Of a stretch of 50,473 nucleotides of DNA, positions 1-10,224 are shown piece after piece. Each line of letters begins with the position of its first letter. Positions within the stretch are counted from its first letter, which is position 1. The position numbers were made by a program, and so were the translations under genes. The stretch is from an uncultured Planctomyces sp. (GTDB taxonomy: Bacteria > Planctomycetota > Planctomycetia > Planctomycetales > Planctomycetaceae): contig CALGTK010000124.1 of assembly GCA_937904325.1 (NCBI GenBank), positions 1-50,473 of the forward strand. Direction: 5' to 3'. Under the pieces are notes generated by a model, which saw only the letters and a list, made by a program, of their open reading frames with translations, made no database searches and had not been told where the DNA came from.

Positions 1-70
1 AACCAAACAGCGTCAAACCAAACAGCGTCAAACCAAACAGCGTCAAACCAAACAGCGTCAAACCAAACAG
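1..70. repeat. 15-bp tandem repeat at window edge
   Basis: The unit AACCAAACAGCGTCA occurs four times in full and then for ten more bases, with no mismatch between copies. The array begins at the first base of the window, so its true length is unknown. It lies downstream of the minus-strand isomerase gene, just beyond that gene's terminator hairpin. No coding role is seen. Confidence 0.95.
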
Positions 71-71
71 A

Positions 72-107
72 AACGCCCCGCAGGACAACTTGATCCTGCG
101 CGGCGTT
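72..107 (-). terminator. Rho-independent-type terminator of the isomerase gene
   Basis: Bases 72-85 and 94-107 form a 14-bp stem with one C/C mismatch and an 8-base loop. Read on the minus strand the stem is followed by TCTGTTTGG, a loose T-rich tract. It starts 47 bases after the stop codon of the minus-strand isomerase gene, which fits its terminator. Confidence 0.7.
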
Positions 108-153
108 CTTAATCTGTAGCGATTCTATCTTGCGTCTGATTCTTGCTGCGAAC

Positions 154-1314
154 TCAACGTCGCTGCTGTGTTCCCGTTGCTGGGCGAGTAGCCGCTGCTG
201 GTCGAACGTTGTTGAGCCCAGGCTTAACCTGTCCGGACACCTGGCTGATATTGCCCGTTCTGGTGTGGTTCCAGAAGTTGTCGACCGTTGAGGCCTTCTT
301 CAGATTTTCAAACATCTTCGCAACGCCTTCCTGAACTTTTTCTTCAATCAAGTCGGTGTGCAGCTGCTCACGAACTTCGTCGATGCTCTGCACGATTTGC
401 TCGGTGTAACCTTCGCACTTCAGAATGAAGTAGCTACCGTGTCCCTTCTGGATGATCCCGGAAATCTCGCCGGGCTTAAGGCTGAATGCAGCCTGTTCGA
501 TTTTGGATTCACCCGAATAGCGAGCGATCGGAGGAATCGCTCCGTTCATCGCTCGGCTCGTTGGATCGATCGAATGCTCGCGAGCGAGTCGATCAAAGTC
601 CTTTGGATTCAGCGATGCTTTCTGCCAGACATCGTTCGCTCGACGATGGTTGTCGAGCATGATCATCTTGCACTCGACTCGCGATCCGAAGTTTCGGACA
701 AATGCTTTGTGCATGTCCTCTTCGGTCACCTGGGCCTTGTCGCCAGCCAACTTCTTCAGAGCCAGCATAGGCCAGATAACGTCGGTGCTGTATTGCTCGG
801 GTGTAATATTTCGTTCGCTTTGCAACATCTGCAGCCATGTCTGGACTGGAATGTTGAACTGTTTGGCGATGCGAGTAATTTCCTGCTCGACTTCCGCCTG
901 AGTCACGACGACGCCGGCGCCTTCGCAGGCGAGCTGAATCACAGCCCGGTTAATCATGCTGTCGAGTACTTCGTTGCCGACCCGCATGGCACATCGTTCG
1001 TACAGATCTTTCAGAGGAATCTTGATGCTGCGTCCGTCGCGTGTGATCACAGCGGCTGAGGTGCCTTGTTGCTGCTTCGGCCCGACCTGGGCACGCCCGG
1101 GAGCTGGCCTCTCGGCAGCAGTTCCTGAACTTGGCGACGTAAAGGCCTGGAAAGCCAACCCAGCGACGAGCACGCACACGGCGGTGCCGGCAGAGATCAT
1201 CAGAGCTTTCTTCGTCTGAAACGAGCTCAATCCAGTACGAGCTGTCTGAGCCTTATCAGTCTTCGAGACCTCTTCGGGGGCGGCGTCTCGAACGACGTGA
1301 TTCCCTTCACTCAT
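154..1314 (-). CDS. Membrane-anchored parvulin-type peptidylprolyl isomerase (SurA/PpiC-like)
   Basis: The 386-residue product starts MSEGNHVV. This ATG is chosen because GGAG lies 7 bases upstream; the open frame continues further 5' but reads as non-coding there. Residues 37-57 form one membrane segment after a short N-terminal tail, so most of the chain is predicted to be extracytoplasmic. A SurA-like helical region (about 105-205) precedes a PpiC rotamase domain (about 211-302), with the family pattern DFDRLAREHS, then PGEISGII and the GHGSYFILK strand. The C-terminus (about 345-386) is Asn/Arg/Thr-rich and probably disordered. The family catalyses cis-trans isomerisation of prolyl bonds during folding of exported proteins. 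The gene is divergent from mutS. The fold assignment is firm; the client proteins are unknown. Confidence 0.88.
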   Translation of the reverse strand: MSEGNHVVRDAAPEEVSKTDKAQTARTGLSSFQTKKALMISAGTAVCVLVAGLAFQAFTSPSSGTAAERPAPGRAQVGPKQQQGTSAAVITRDGRSIKIPLKDLYERCAMRVGNEVLDSMINRAVIQLACEGAGVVVTQAEVEQEITRIAKQFNIPVQTWLQMLQSERNITPEQYSTDVIWPMLALKKLAGDKAQVTEEDMHKAFVRNFGSRVECKMIMLDNHRRANDVWQKASLNPKDFDRLAREHSIDPTSRAMNGAIPPIARYSGESKIEQAAFSLKPGEISGIIQKGHGSYFILKCEGYTEQIVQSIDEVREQLHTDLIEEKVQEGVAKMFENLKKASTVDNFWNHTRTGNISQVSGQVKPGLNNVRPAAATRPATGTQQRR

Positions 1315-1577
1315 CGCAAAACTCCAATTCAAGATATAGCAGGCGGTGCCCGCGCACGATCCAATCCGTTGGCCATGTGTTATCGGCTGCGGTTTATAGG
1401 GTAGTTTCGAAAACGAGGTCAACGTCGCTTTTAGCAACAAATTTGTTGCTCTGAATGCGACAAACACAGCACCGCGAGCTGTAGAGTGGAAATCCGCCGG
1501 CCGGGCAGGGACGATTCGCGGATCTACGAATTATCGATGCACACGACATTCACTCTCGACGGAAAGCCCGCGCCACG

Positions 1578-4199
1578 ATGGCCAGTTCGAAGGACCCCAC
1601 CAAGCTGACACCGATGATGGAACGGTATATGGAGGTCAAGGGGCAGAATCCCGGCTCGCTCCTGCTGTTTCGAATGGGCGACTTTTACGAACTGTTCCAC
1701 GAAGACGCCGAAATTGCGTCGAAGGTCCTCGGGCTGACGCTGACCAGTCGCGACAAGAACTCAGCGAATCCGACCGCGATGGCCGGCTTCCCGTACCACG
1801 CGCTGGAGAATTATCTCCACAAACTGATCCGAGCTGGACACCGCGCCGCAATCTGTGATCAAGTCGAAGATCCGAAGACAGCAAAAGGGCTCGTCAAACG
1901 CGAAGTCACCCAGGTTGTCACGCCAGGCACGTTAACGGACGAGGCACTCCTCGACCCTCGCGAAAGTAATTACCTGGCCAGCGTCTTCGTTGGAAAAAAA
2001 CTCGTCGGACTGTCATGGCTGGAATTGTCGACAGGTCGATTCATTGCAGCAGACATTGAACTTGCAGGTCTGGCTGACGAACTCGCACGACTTCGCCCGG
2101 CAGAGCTGCTTGTTTCGGAAAGTCCGGCTCGCGAGGAAGAGCTGTTACCAAAGCTCGAACTGCGAGACATGTTCGTCACAAAGCGACCACCCTGGAGCTT
2201 TGCTTCGGATAATTGCCAGAAAATCCTGTTGAAGCATTTCGGACTGAAGACACTGGAAGGCTTTGACCTGGAACCTGACACGCCAGGCGTCGTCGCGGCT
2301 GGCGCGTTGATCGAGTATGTCCAGGAAACGCAAAAAAGTTCACTGACTCACATCATCCGGCTCGAACCCTGGCGACAAGGGCGAAACCTGATCATTGACG
2401 AGGCAACACGAGCAAGCCTCGAACTGACCCGCACGCTTCGCGAAGGGCGTCGCGAAGGCAGCCTGCTCGAAGTCATCGACGAAACTGTCTCACCGATGGG
2501 TGCGCGCCTGCTGGCCGACTGGCTGTCGAACCCGCTGCTCGACCTTAAGCCGATTAACGATCGTCTGGACGCCGTCGAAGAGCTGACTCAGAACCTGCCG
2601 CTTAATCGTGACCTTCGCGATGAACTGAGCAAGGTCTACGACCTGCAAAGATTGACGGCCAAAGTCGCGACATTGCGAGCTTCACCGCGAGACCTCAGTT
2701 GCCTGGCTCGAACACTCGCACTGCTGCCAAAGTTAAAGGCTCAACTGGCCGGCAGAAAGTCGGACCAGTTGCAGTTACTTGAGGCGGATCTGGATCTTTG
2801 TGCGGAAGTTCGAGCGGACGTCGAAACCGCACTTGCCGACGATCCGCCGTTGCTGACCACCGACGGAGGCATGATCCGCGACGGCTACAACGCGAAACTC
2901 GATGAACTGCGAGAACTCGCGAAGGGAGGCAAAGCCTGGATCGCGAAGTACCAGGCCGAGGAAATGGATCGAACGGGCATCACGAATCTAAAAGTTGGAT
3001 TCAACAGGGTTTTCGGTTATTACCTTGAGGTGTCAGCAGCCCATCGCGACAAGGTTCCGGAAGACTACATTCGCAAGCAGACGCTGAAGAATCAGGAGCG
3101 CTTCATTACGCCGCAGCTCAAGGAGTACGAAGAGAAGGTTCTGCGAGCCGAAGACGAATCAAAAAGTCTGGAACAGGAACTGTTCACGTCGCTGCGTGAT
3201 CGAGTCGCCAAACACGTCACCCGTTTGAAGAACACGGCTGAAGTCGTCGCCGAAATCGACGTACTGGCAGCGCTGGCAACACTGGCCGTCGCGCAGGGTT
3301 ACACCCGGCCTCAGATGACTGATGAACCAGTTCTCGACATCCGAGAAGGTCGGCATCCCGTTCTCGACAAGTTACAGCCGACCGGCGAATTTGTTCCCAA
3401 TGATTCACTACTTGGCGACGACAACCACGGCCGCGTTCAAATCATCACTGGTCCGAATATGGCCGGTAAGAGTACTTACATTCGACAGGCGGCACTGCTG
3501 ACACTGATGGCTCAGATGGGTTCGTTCGTGCCGGCCAGCGAAGCACGCATCGGAGTCGCCGACCGAGTGTTCGCTCGAGTCGGGGCCAGCGACGAACTCG
3601 GCAAAGGCCAGAGTACGTTCATGGTCGAAATGACCGAAACCGCAAGAATCCTGAACACGGCTACCGAACGCAGCCTGGTAATTCTCGACGAAATCGGTCG
3701 TGGCACCAGCACTTACGATGGCATCTCGCTGGCCTGGGCGGTGACCGAACATCTGCATGACGTGCTGAAGTCTCGAACGCTCTTCGCGACGCACTACCAC
3801 GAACTGACTGATCTGACGTCGACGCTCAAACATGCGTCGAACTGGAACGTCGCGGTCCACGAACAGGACGACGGCATCATCTTCCTGCACCGCATCATCG
3901 AAGGCTCCGCCGACAAGAGTTACGGCATCCATGTCGCTCGACTGGCCGGAGTCCCTCGCGACGTAGTCGACCGAGCCACCATCATCCTTAAAACGCTCGA
4001 AGCTGATCACCTGGACGAAACCGGAAAACCTACCGTACCTGTCCGCCCGGCGAGAAAAGACAATGCCCGCCAGTTATCCCTTTTCGTCGTAGAAGAACAC
4101 CCCGTCTTCGACGAAATTCGCCAGTTGAAGATCGAAGAAATGACCCCTCTGGCTGCCCTGGAAGAACTAAACCGCCTCCGCGACGAGTTGAACAAATAG
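1578..4199 (+). CDS. mutS: DNA mismatch repair protein MutS
   Basis: This is a full-length MutS1 (873 residues, the usual size). Near the N-terminus it has the mismatch-wedge motif in GDFYELF (Phe36, Glu38), which inserts into mispaired DNA. The connector, lever and clamp regions follow. The ATPase domain carries the Walker A motif GPNMAGKST at about 625-633, Walker B in [16 protein letters not shown], and the FATHYHEL signature. MutS recognises mismatches in duplex DNA and recruits MutL using ATP. The C-terminal tail contains the usual QLSLF-type beta-clamp-binding segment. No mutL is present in the window. A GGAAAG sits somewhat far upstream of the chosen ATG, so the exact start is less certain than the identity. 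Confidence 0.98.
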   Translation: MASSKDPTKLTPMMERYMEVKGQNPGSLLLFRMGDFYELFHEDAEIASKVLGLTLTSRDKNSANPTAMAGFPYHALENYLHKLIRAGHRAAICDQVEDPKTAKGLVKREVTQVVTPGTLTDEALLDPRESNYLASVFVGKKLVGLSWLELSTGRFIAADIELAGLADELARLRPAELLVSESPAREEELLPKLELRDMFVTKRPPWSFASDNCQKILLKHFGLKTLEGFDLEPDTPGVVAAGALIEYVQETQKSSLTHIIRLEPWRQGRNLIIDEATRASLELTRTLREGRREGSLLEVIDETVSPMGARLLADWLSNPLLDLKPINDRLDAVEELTQNLPLNRDLRDELSKVYDLQRLTAKVATLRASPRDLSCLARTLALLPKLKAQLAGRKSDQLQLLEADLDLCAEVRADVETALADDPPLLTTDGGMIRDGYNAKLDELRELAKGGKAWIAKYQAEEMDRTGITNLKVGFNRVFGYYLEVSAAHRDKVPEDYIRKQTLKNQERFITPQLKEYEEKVLRAEDESKSLEQELFTSLRDRVAKHVTRLKNTAEVVAEIDVLAALATLAVAQGYTRPQMTDEPVLDIREGRHPVLDKLQPTGEFVPNDSLLGDDNHGRVQIITGPNMAGKSTYIRQAALLTLMAQMGSFVPASEARIGVADRVFARVGASDELGKGQSTFMVEMTETARILNTATERSLVILDEIGRGTSTYDGISLAWAVTEHLHDVLKSRTLFATHYHELTDLTSTLKHASNWNVAVHEQDDGIIFLHRIIEGSADKSYGIHVARLAGVPRDVVDRATIILKTLEADHLDETGKPTVPVRPARKDNARQLSLFVVEEHPVFDEIRQLKIEEMTPLAALEELNRLRDELNK

Positions 4200-4345
4200 G
4201 AAGCCACGGCAAAACGAAGCCTGCCGGTCTGCTTCTGACCTGGTAGAAGCCGATTGATCCACACGGTAGAGACTTCTGAGTGCCCGGACGGCAATCATTG
4301 TTTTGTCTCTCCCGCGTCTTTTGAAATAATCAGTTGAGGTCGTCA

Positions 4346-5113
4346 GTGAAAATTGGATTCATTGGGATTGGAGCAATCTCCGAGCACGTGATTACAGGAC
4401 TGATTCAAACCGGCGGTTTTGACGAAATCGTGGTTGTTTCGGAACGAAGCAGTCACCGCTCCGCACGATTGGCTGACCGATTTACCAACGTCGAAGTTGA
4501 GCCTGACAACCAGACGATTGTTGACCGAGTCGACGTCGTCTTCGTGGCGACGCTGCCGGAACAGACTCTGGAATTGCTGGACACTCTTTCGTTCCGACAG
4601 GACCAGGTCATCGTCAGCATGGCAGCGATCGTTTCCGTCGAACAGATCGCTGAGAAAGTCCATCCGGCTTCCCGAATTCATCGTCTAATTCCCATGCCGC
4701 CGAATGAACTGGGCGTTGGGCCAATTCCAATCTACCCATCATGTCCCGATCTGGCGGCGTTGTTGTCGCAAATCGGCACGGTTATTCCGGTCGAAGATCA
4801 ACAACAGTTTTCAACGTTTTCGGCGAGCAGTGCTCTCATGGCAACGTTGTTCGAACTGGTCGCAACGAACGCTCGATGGCTCGAGTCCAAAGGCGTAGCC
4901 GCCGAAATCGCGAGTCAGTATTCGACCGCGCTGTTTCATTCGTTGGCGACTCAGTCGAAAGAACTGAGAGCTGAAGAACTTCGAACGCTCAGCACCGACT
5001 GCTTGACTGCCGGAGGTTTGAATGAGCAGGTTCTTAATGCGACACGAGACGCAGGCTGGTACAAGGAACTGGAGGCCGAACTCGACAAAATACTCGACCG
5101 AATCTCTAGTTGA
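4346..5113 (+). CDS. ProC-like NAD(P)-binding oxidoreductase
   Basis: The 255-residue product begins with a Rossmann fold containing GFIGIGAI, typical of the F420-oxidoreductase/pyrroline-5-carboxylate reductase superfamily. A C-terminal helical dimerisation region contains STDCLTAGGLNEQVL, at the place where ProC has its TxPGGTT-like motif. A GTG start at 4346 is preferred to the TTG at 4334, because GAGGT lies 5 bases before the GTG. ProC reduces pyrroline-5-carboxylate to proline. The dimerisation motif diverges here, so a related imine or ketone substrate is possible. The gene lies 146 bases after mutS, with no obvious functional link. Confidence 0.75.
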   Translation: MKIGFIGIGAISEHVITGLIQTGGFDEIVVVSERSSHRSARLADRFTNVEVEPDNQTIVDRVDVVFVATLPEQTLELLDTLSFRQDQVIVSMAAIVSVEQIAEKVHPASRIHRLIPMPPNELGVGPIPIYPSCPDLAALLSQIGTVIPVEDQQQFSTFSASSALMATLFELVATNARWLESKGVAAEIASQYSTALFHSLATQSKELRAEELRTLSTDCLTAGGLNEQVLNATRDAGWYKELEAELDKILDRISS

Positions 5114-5207
5114 GCGATTGCAGGTCACGGATATGATCGGCAAGAATTACCCACACGATCTACACCACGAATAAACCCGCGCCGCAGACAGTCACGAAAG
5201 TATTCTC

Positions 5208-6614
5208 ATGATCAAGTCACTCCTTTGCGCGATTGTCCTTCTGCTCGCGTCGACATCCACGGCGTTTGCTGACTCCGTTTCGTATTTTCGTCAGCACTCC
5301 GGCGTTGCCAACAGCAAGGGATTGCCTTCCGACCTGACCGCTGCTCGACCGCGTTGGGTCAGTCCACTCAAGCCGGGGAATTCGACGCCTTGTGTTCATG
5401 AAGACTCGATCTATCTGACGACGTGGGACGAGGAAAGGAAAGAACTCGCCACCGTCTCGATTGATCGATCGACTGGAGACATGAACTGGAAGCAGGTTGC
5501 CCCTGCACAAGCGGTGGAAAAGTTTCACCGCGTGGGCAGCCCTGCATCCTGCAGTGTGGCGTGTGATGGCGAACGGATCTTCGCGTTCTTCGGCAGCTAC
5601 GGAATGCTGTGCTACGACCTGGCCGGTACGGAGCTCTGGAAAAAGCCAATGGGCCCGTTCCAGGACGAATTCGGAGCCAGCAGTTCTCCCATTCTGATCG
5701 ACGGTAAATTGATCCTTAATTCGGACCACGATCTCGACAACTTTCTGATCGCACTCGATCCGATAACAGGCAAGCAACTCTGGAAAACCAATCGAAACGA
5801 CTTCACTCGCAGCTACTCAACACCGGTGGTGTGGAACGTCAACGGCAGAAATCAGATCGTGGTGGCCGGGTCGCTCAAACTGGTTGCGTACGATCCGTCG
5901 AATGGCAAGTCAATCTGGTGGATTAACGGACTCTCTCGAATTGTCGATACCACACCAGTCGTCAGAGGCAACCGCTTGTTTGTTGCGACGTGGACTCCTG
6001 GCGGAGATCCCAGCGAGCGGATTTCAATGGAGTCATTCGAAGAAGCTCTGAAAGCCTACGACAAAAACAGCGATAACGAAGTCGGCAAGGACGAACTGCC
6101 CAAGGGCAGTCCGGTCACGCCGCGATTCTTCCGGATCGATCTGGATCAGAACGAAAAACTGAATCTGGAAGAATGGAATGCTCACGCCCGAGTCTTCAAA
6201 CTCGCTCAGAATGTCGCGATGTCGGTCAAGGCCGGCGGCCAGAGCGACGTGACGGAGACTCATGTTGATTGGATTCAGCGAAAGAGCCTGCCGACCGTAC
6301 CCAGTCCATTGGTCTATCGAAACGAATTCTACATGATCAAGGATGGCGGAATAATGACGGCACTGGATGTCACCAACGGAGAGATTCTGCAACAGGGTCG
6401 ACTGGAAGGCCGAGGCAACTATTACGCATCACCCGTGGCCGGCGACGGCTTGATCTACACTGCCAGCGAACAGGGAGTCGTCACAATTATCAAAGCCGGA
6501 CCTAAGTGGGACGTTCTGTCATCGCACGATTTCAAGCAACGAATCATGGCAACGCCGGTAATTTCGCAAGGCCAGTTGTTTATCCGAACGGATGCGGCGC
6601 TGTACTGCTACTAA
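5208..6614 (+). CDS. Exported PQQ-like beta-propeller protein with EF-hand insertion
   Basis: The 468-residue protein starts with a signal peptide (MIKSLLCAIVLLLAS...TAFA, cleavage near residue 22). The chain then shows repeated propeller blades of the YWTN/PQQ_2 type, with recurring 'GK-LWK' and 'V.Y..S..G' elements. Two EF-hand-type loops interrupt the propeller: residues 285-296 (DKNSDNEVGKDE) and 311-322 (DLDQNEKLNLEE). The second keeps the acidic or amide ligands at positions 1, 3, 5 and 12. PQQ-type propellers are ligand-binding scaffolds or dehydrogenases. No catalytic assignment is possible here, and PQQ binding is not demonstrated. Calcium binding is inferred from the loops. Confidence 0.85.
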   Translation: MIKSLLCAIVLLLASTSTAFADSVSYFRQHSGVANSKGLPSDLTAARPRWVSPLKPGNSTPCVHEDSIYLTTWDEERKELATVSIDRSTGDMNWKQVAPAQAVEKFHRVGSPASCSVACDGERIFAFFGSYGMLCYDLAGTELWKKPMGPFQDEFGASSSPILIDGKLILNSDHDLDNFLIALDPITGKQLWKTNRNDFTRSYSTPVVWNVNGRNQIVVAGSLKLVAYDPSNGKSIWWINGLSRIVDTTPVVRGNRLFVATWTPGGDPSERISMESFEEALKAYDKNSDNEVGKDELPKGSPVTPRFFRIDLDQNEKLNLEEWNAHARVFKLAQNVAMSVKAGGQSDVTETHVDWIQRKSLPTVPSPLVYRNEFYMIKDGGIMTALDVTNGEILQQGRLEGRGNYYASPVAGDGLIYTASEQGVVTIIKAGPKWDVLSSHDFKQRIMATPVISQGQLFIRTDAALYCY

Positions 6615-7429
6615 CAGAGATGACGGCATCTGCTCTTGTCGTCACGAAATGCAGCGGCACAGTTTCGATCTCCACGGATTGCGAATTATCGCATAGCTTT
6701 CCATTGGCGCACGAGCCACAACCGACAGACGAATGACCGTCTGGAGTGCGTATACCAGCACCTGATCTGGAACACTCAACGATGTGTCAGTCATTAAGTG
6801 CAATGAAGCAACATGCAAACGAGTCCTGTTTCTGCAACGCCGGCATGCACAATCGAATTCGAGTGTCAGTCTCCGATCACAACGCCGGTGCTCGCTCGCT
6901 CTAAGTTGACAGCGCTCTCTGCTGATCCAACCGCAGTCTTCTTAAAAGAATCGATCGGACAGTGATGCACGATCACTCCAGAAATTGAATCCGATCGAGA
7001 AACCGTGTGATACGTAGATATCCTCAAGAGCTATGACGAAGAATCAGTTGTTGTCGAGAGACCGTCTCTGATCGTCAAGGCAGATCAAGCGGTCCCAGTC
7101 ATCGGCAAGCTGCCAATCGTGAATCGCAACTTCAAGAACGTCGGCATGCTCAGAGAATCGCTCAAGTCAAACGTGACCATCGCGCGGGACCGAATCGCGA
7201 AGTTAAGGCTCAACTGATTCGTAATATCGACCGATTCTGAAAGCTTGGGTGATCGTTGGGAAAAACTCCGCCGCGCAGGATTTGTTATTGAGTTCGGCAC
7301 ATGCCAGAACTTCGTTAACGCTTCGAGTCGCCTCCGCCAGACCAAGGTTACCGGCTCCAGAAGCGTGTTTCGGCGGGCTGTAGCATCCACAAGACGTGAG
7401 AGTGGAATTCGCTCAGAGACTTACGGTGC
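6615..7429. other. Gene-poor stretch, no recognisable gene
   Basis: About 800 bases follow the propeller gene with no open frame that has a ribosome site, signal peptide or recognisable family. Several short frames exist on both strands, but none reads like a conserved protein. Because a decayed gene follows directly, this stretch may also be decayed coding sequence. Confidence 0.5.
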
Positions 7430-7855
7430 TTACAGTTTATTAAGTACTCTGTTGACAGTAACGATGTTCTGGCAATCGGTTCCGGACTCAATCTCGGGGA
7501 TACTGGAGAGCATTGTGGCGGTAATTTGTGCCATAGCATCCCGAGTAAAAATGCCTGGTGTCCGGTGACCAGCACATCCGGAAAATCCAGTAGTCTCGCC
7601 GCTGCTGAAAGATCAACGTTGTTGAAGCCGGCACAACGTAACGACCCGCGGACCATGCTGTGCGAGATCGGTCAAAGTTGCCTCGACCACGACATCGTTG
7701 ACGAAGATGCTTACGGCAGGAAACTCGCGAGCGACTGATGCAGATACTTTAGTGAGCCGAGTTTTGAAAAATTCCAACGAGTGACCGTGGCTGTCGTTTA
7801 CTGCTGTCAGAAATTCCCGGTCGTACTTCTTTGCGCTGAAAACGGCGACCCGCAT
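7430..7855 (-). pseudogene. Decayed D-lactate dehydrogenase-like (2-hydroxyacid dehydrogenase) gene
   Basis: Three fragments of one D-2-hydroxyacid dehydrogenase can be read in order on the minus strand. The N-terminus (7613-7855) begins MRVAVFSAKKYDREFL and has a good ribosome site (AGGAGAGG, 7 bases before ATG). A second frame gives LRCAGFNNVDL, the segment that normally follows. It then jumps directly to FPDVLVTGHQAF, which belongs near the C-terminus. The first frame returns for FTRDAMAQITATMLSSIPEI and ends at 7430. There are thus two frameshifts. A deletion of roughly 200 residues removes the NAD-binding Rossmann core and the catalytic Arg/Glu region. The product cannot be active. The family reduces pyruvate to D-lactate. 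Confidence 0.85.
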
Positions 7856-8406
7856 TAGCTTGCCTCTCCTTTGGCAAAACCGATACCTGTTTGTGAGCTA
7901 ACGAATGACTCAGAAAAAGGTATTACCGTCGGTTAATGCTGGTGTCCGTTAACAGTTCTGCGAATGTTTGCTGTCTCGTGGCGACAAGAACCTGGTCTTT
8001 CACAGCGCCGTCTCATGAACACTTCCTCGCACTAAACCGGTCGTTGACTCGTGAACTTTCCCAGGGAGCTTTCTGGTGTAAAGCAGGTTTTTTTGTTGCT
8101 GGGCCGCTTATCGCTGTAGCTCATGAGTTGCAGAATAACTTCGACCGTATCGACACCGTTCTCGATATGGATTCTTAATGGTCTTACGACTGGTGCTGAT
8201 GAGACCCGGGCTTGCCGTCTTCGGCGCAATTGCGGGGCCGTCAGCTTTTTCAGGTTTAGAGAACGTGCCATCAGTTTGAATCGTAACACGATCGCCTGTG
8301 CTCTTATCGCTGACGTGACTGTCGGCATTTCAGGATTTCTGTTGACGTGGCTGATCCGGAATTGAGAGGGAATTCAAATTGATGGAACATCATCCAAAGC
8401 CGTCGA
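7856..8406. other. Gene-poor stretch between pseudogene and amidohydrolase
   Basis: No convincing gene is seen. The longest frames here (about 80-98 codons on either strand) lack ribosome sites and recognisable motifs. The only clear signal is the ribosome-binding site of the lactate dehydrogenase remnant just above 7855. Confidence 0.5.
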
Positions 8407-9354
8407 TCAGACGAAGAATACGGATTCGGCAGTTCTTCGAAGCAACCACTGCTTGTCTGATTCGGACAAGAAGCCGATACGGTCAGTGATGAGCGAGATG
8501 GATGCTTCGTAGCTGTTACCATCGTTAAGCTGGTAGGGGCAGTCGCTGGCCCACATCAGTCGCTCCGGGCCGAAGACGTCGTAAAGACGTTTGATCATCG
8601 GGACGAGATCGTTGTATGGCGGCTTCTTTTTGCCGAGTGCGTAGTACGCTGAAATCTTGACGTGCGTCTTCTTGTACTTCGCCAGACCGCACAGGTTGTC
8701 GAGATCTTTTTTCCTCATTTTCCCGTCTATGCCGATCCGAGCAAAATGGTCAATGACTACCGGCGTATCCGGATGTTTTCGGCACATCGCATCGATACCA
8801 GGCAGGTCAGACGGATTGATCAGGCCGCACATATTCTGCCCCGTTTCGGCTCCAGTGTTCCACATTTCGGCCATACCCGGTGTGTCCAGCCAGTCCGGCC
8901 CCAGACGCGATGGCGTGATTCGAAAACCGGTAACGCCTGTTTTGTGTAAGGCTCGCATGGTTTTGCCGGAACCCGGCTTTCGTGAATCGACCATGCCGAC
9001 GACTCGATAGCGATGGGGGTGAGCCTTCCAGGCGTCGACCAGGTAGGAATTGTCGAACCCGTGATAGCCGTTGTGCTGAATGAGTACGACTCGTCGTACT
9101 CCGACCGGCCGGGCAATTGCCATCAATTCTTCGCCGGTAAAGCTGGGCGGTGCCAGATCGGCAACAGTCTTGCCAGCTTCCAGTGGGTACTTATCGACGG
9201 TCGGCGGCCAGATGTGTGAGTGGGCGTCGATCCAGCCGGTGTCTTTATCTGAGTCTCGAGCGGAGAGGCTCGCTGGAAGAGCGGCGGCTCCGGCCGCGGT
9301 AACTGCCGTTGTCATGAGCATTTCTCGTCGCGTGAAAGTCGATTGGCTGGTCAT
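8407..9354 (-). CDS. Tat-exported metal-dependent amidohydrolase (Amidohydro_2, TIM barrel)
   Basis: The 315-residue protein starts MTSQSTFTRREMLMT. The ATG is supported by GGAG 9 bases upstream. The twin Arg (residues 9-10) and following hydrophobic stretch ending ALPASLSA form a Tat-type signal peptide. The mature chain opens with WIDAHSHIWP, whose HxH pair (His45, His47) is the first metal-binding element. Later come DHFARIGIDG and the ASDCPY segment, which supplies the family's conserved C-terminal Asp. The family (COG3618-like) includes lactonases and decarboxylases acting on small carboxylates or lactones. The substrate cannot be told from sequence. The gene is divergent from folE, and the 234-base gap must hold both promoters. 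Confidence 0.88.
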   Translation of the reverse strand: MTSQSTFTRREMLMTTAVTAAGAAALPASLSARDSDKDTGWIDAHSHIWPPTVDKYPLEAGKTVADLAPPSFTGEELMAIARPVGVRRVVLIQHNGYHGFDNSYLVDAWKAHPHRYRVVGMVDSRKPGSGKTMRALHKTGVTGFRITPSRLGPDWLDTPGMAEMWNTGAETGQNMCGLINPSDLPGIDAMCRKHPDTPVVIDHFARIGIDGKMRKKDLDNLCGLAKYKKTHVKISAYYALGKKKPPYNDLVPMIKRLYDVFGPERLMWASDCPYQLNDGNSYEASISLITDRIGFLSESDKQWLLRRTAESVFFV

Positions 9355-9588
9355 CTGGCAAACTCCGGTTGAATTGGCGGCAACTGACGACACACCCGAC
9401 CAGCGGGTACATGGGCCGCGTGGGGTGAAGATCAACGGGCATTCATTCTTCCGAGTCAGCAATCGCTCAGCAAGCGGACACGGCTGTTTCCTGTTCTCAT
9501 TTCGGCCGCTCGACGACTCACCATGCAGTTCCTAACCTACGCCGCGAACGGAATACTTTGATTTGCCGCACTGCCATGAGAGTTATTC

Positions 9589-10185
9589 ATGTCTGAAGAC
9601 ACAGAACATAAAGTTGATCTGCCTCGTATTGAAAAGGCGGTTCGCGAGATCCTGGAAGCTGTTGGTGAGGATCCGGATCGAGACGGCCTGCTCGAAACGC
9701 CGGCAAGGGTCGCGAGGATGTACGCCGAACTTTTCAGCGGGCTGAAACTGAATCCGGGCCGACATCTCAAGAAGGTGTTCGAGGAAACTTACGACGAGCT
9801 GGTCCTCGTTCGGGACATCAGCTTTAACAGCATGTGCGAGCACCACATGCTGCCGTTCATGGGTGTCGCTCATGTTGGCTATGTGCCGAACGGGAAAGTC
9901 GCGGGACTCAGCAAGCTGGCTCGCGTTGTGGAAGAAGTGTCAAAGCGGCCGCAGGTTCAGGAACGAATGACACACCAGATCGCCGATCTAATGTCAGCCG
10001 AACTGGATGCCAAGGGCGTGATCGTCGTTCTGGAGGCAACGCATTCGTGCATGACGATCCGCGGGATTCGCAAGCCGGGAAGCCTGACGATCACCAGCGC
10101 GGTACGAGGGTTACTTCGTTCCAATGAGGCAACTCGATCCGAAGCGATGTCGTTAATTCAGTCCAAACAGTCCAACCTGATTTAA
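9589..10185 (+). CDS. folE: GTP cyclohydrolase I (FolE)
   Basis: This 198-residue protein is a full-length type I GTP cyclohydrolase. It converts GTP to 7,8-dihydroneopterin triphosphate, the first step of folate and pterin synthesis. The zinc ligands are visible as Cys83 and His86 in [10 protein letters not shown], with Cys154 in [15 protein letters not shown]. The substrate-binding [10 protein letters not shown] and [10 protein letters not shown] segments follow family spacing. The start ATG is preceded by a GAG-containing stretch. A DUF971 gene follows after 39 bases and may be co-transcribed. Confidence 0.97.
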   Translation: MSEDTEHKVDLPRIEKAVREILEAVGEDPDRDGLLETPARVARMYAELFSGLKLNPGRHLKKVFEETYDELVLVRDISFNSMCEHHMLPFMGVAHVGYVPNGKVAGLSKLARVVEEVSKRPQVQERMTHQIADLMSAELDAKGVIVVLEATHSCMTIRGIRKPGSLTITSAVRGLLRSNEATRSEAMSLIQSKQSNLI

Positions 10186-10224
10186 AACAAACGACTTTAC
10201 AGTCGTGCTTCAATGGGATGCTTC

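Noticed and set aside
1-70. CRISPR array
   Set aside because: The units are contiguous 15-bp repeats without spacers.
358-1059. Plus-strand open frame of 233 codons opposite the isomerase gene
   Set aside because: It is antisense to a gene with clear PpiC motifs, and its own translation has no motif or ribosome site.
3408-4010. Minus-strand frame of 200 codons inside mutS
   Set aside because: It lies fully opposite the conserved ATPase domain and results from codon bias.
4231-4251. Small hairpin after mutS (GCTTCT/AGAAGC) as a terminator
   Set aside because: The 6-bp stem has no T tract after it, so it is too weak to call.
8032-8328. 98-codon minus-strand frame in the gene-poor region
   Set aside because: It has no ribosome site or family resemblance. 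An adjacent frame looks equally protein-like, so neither can be supported.
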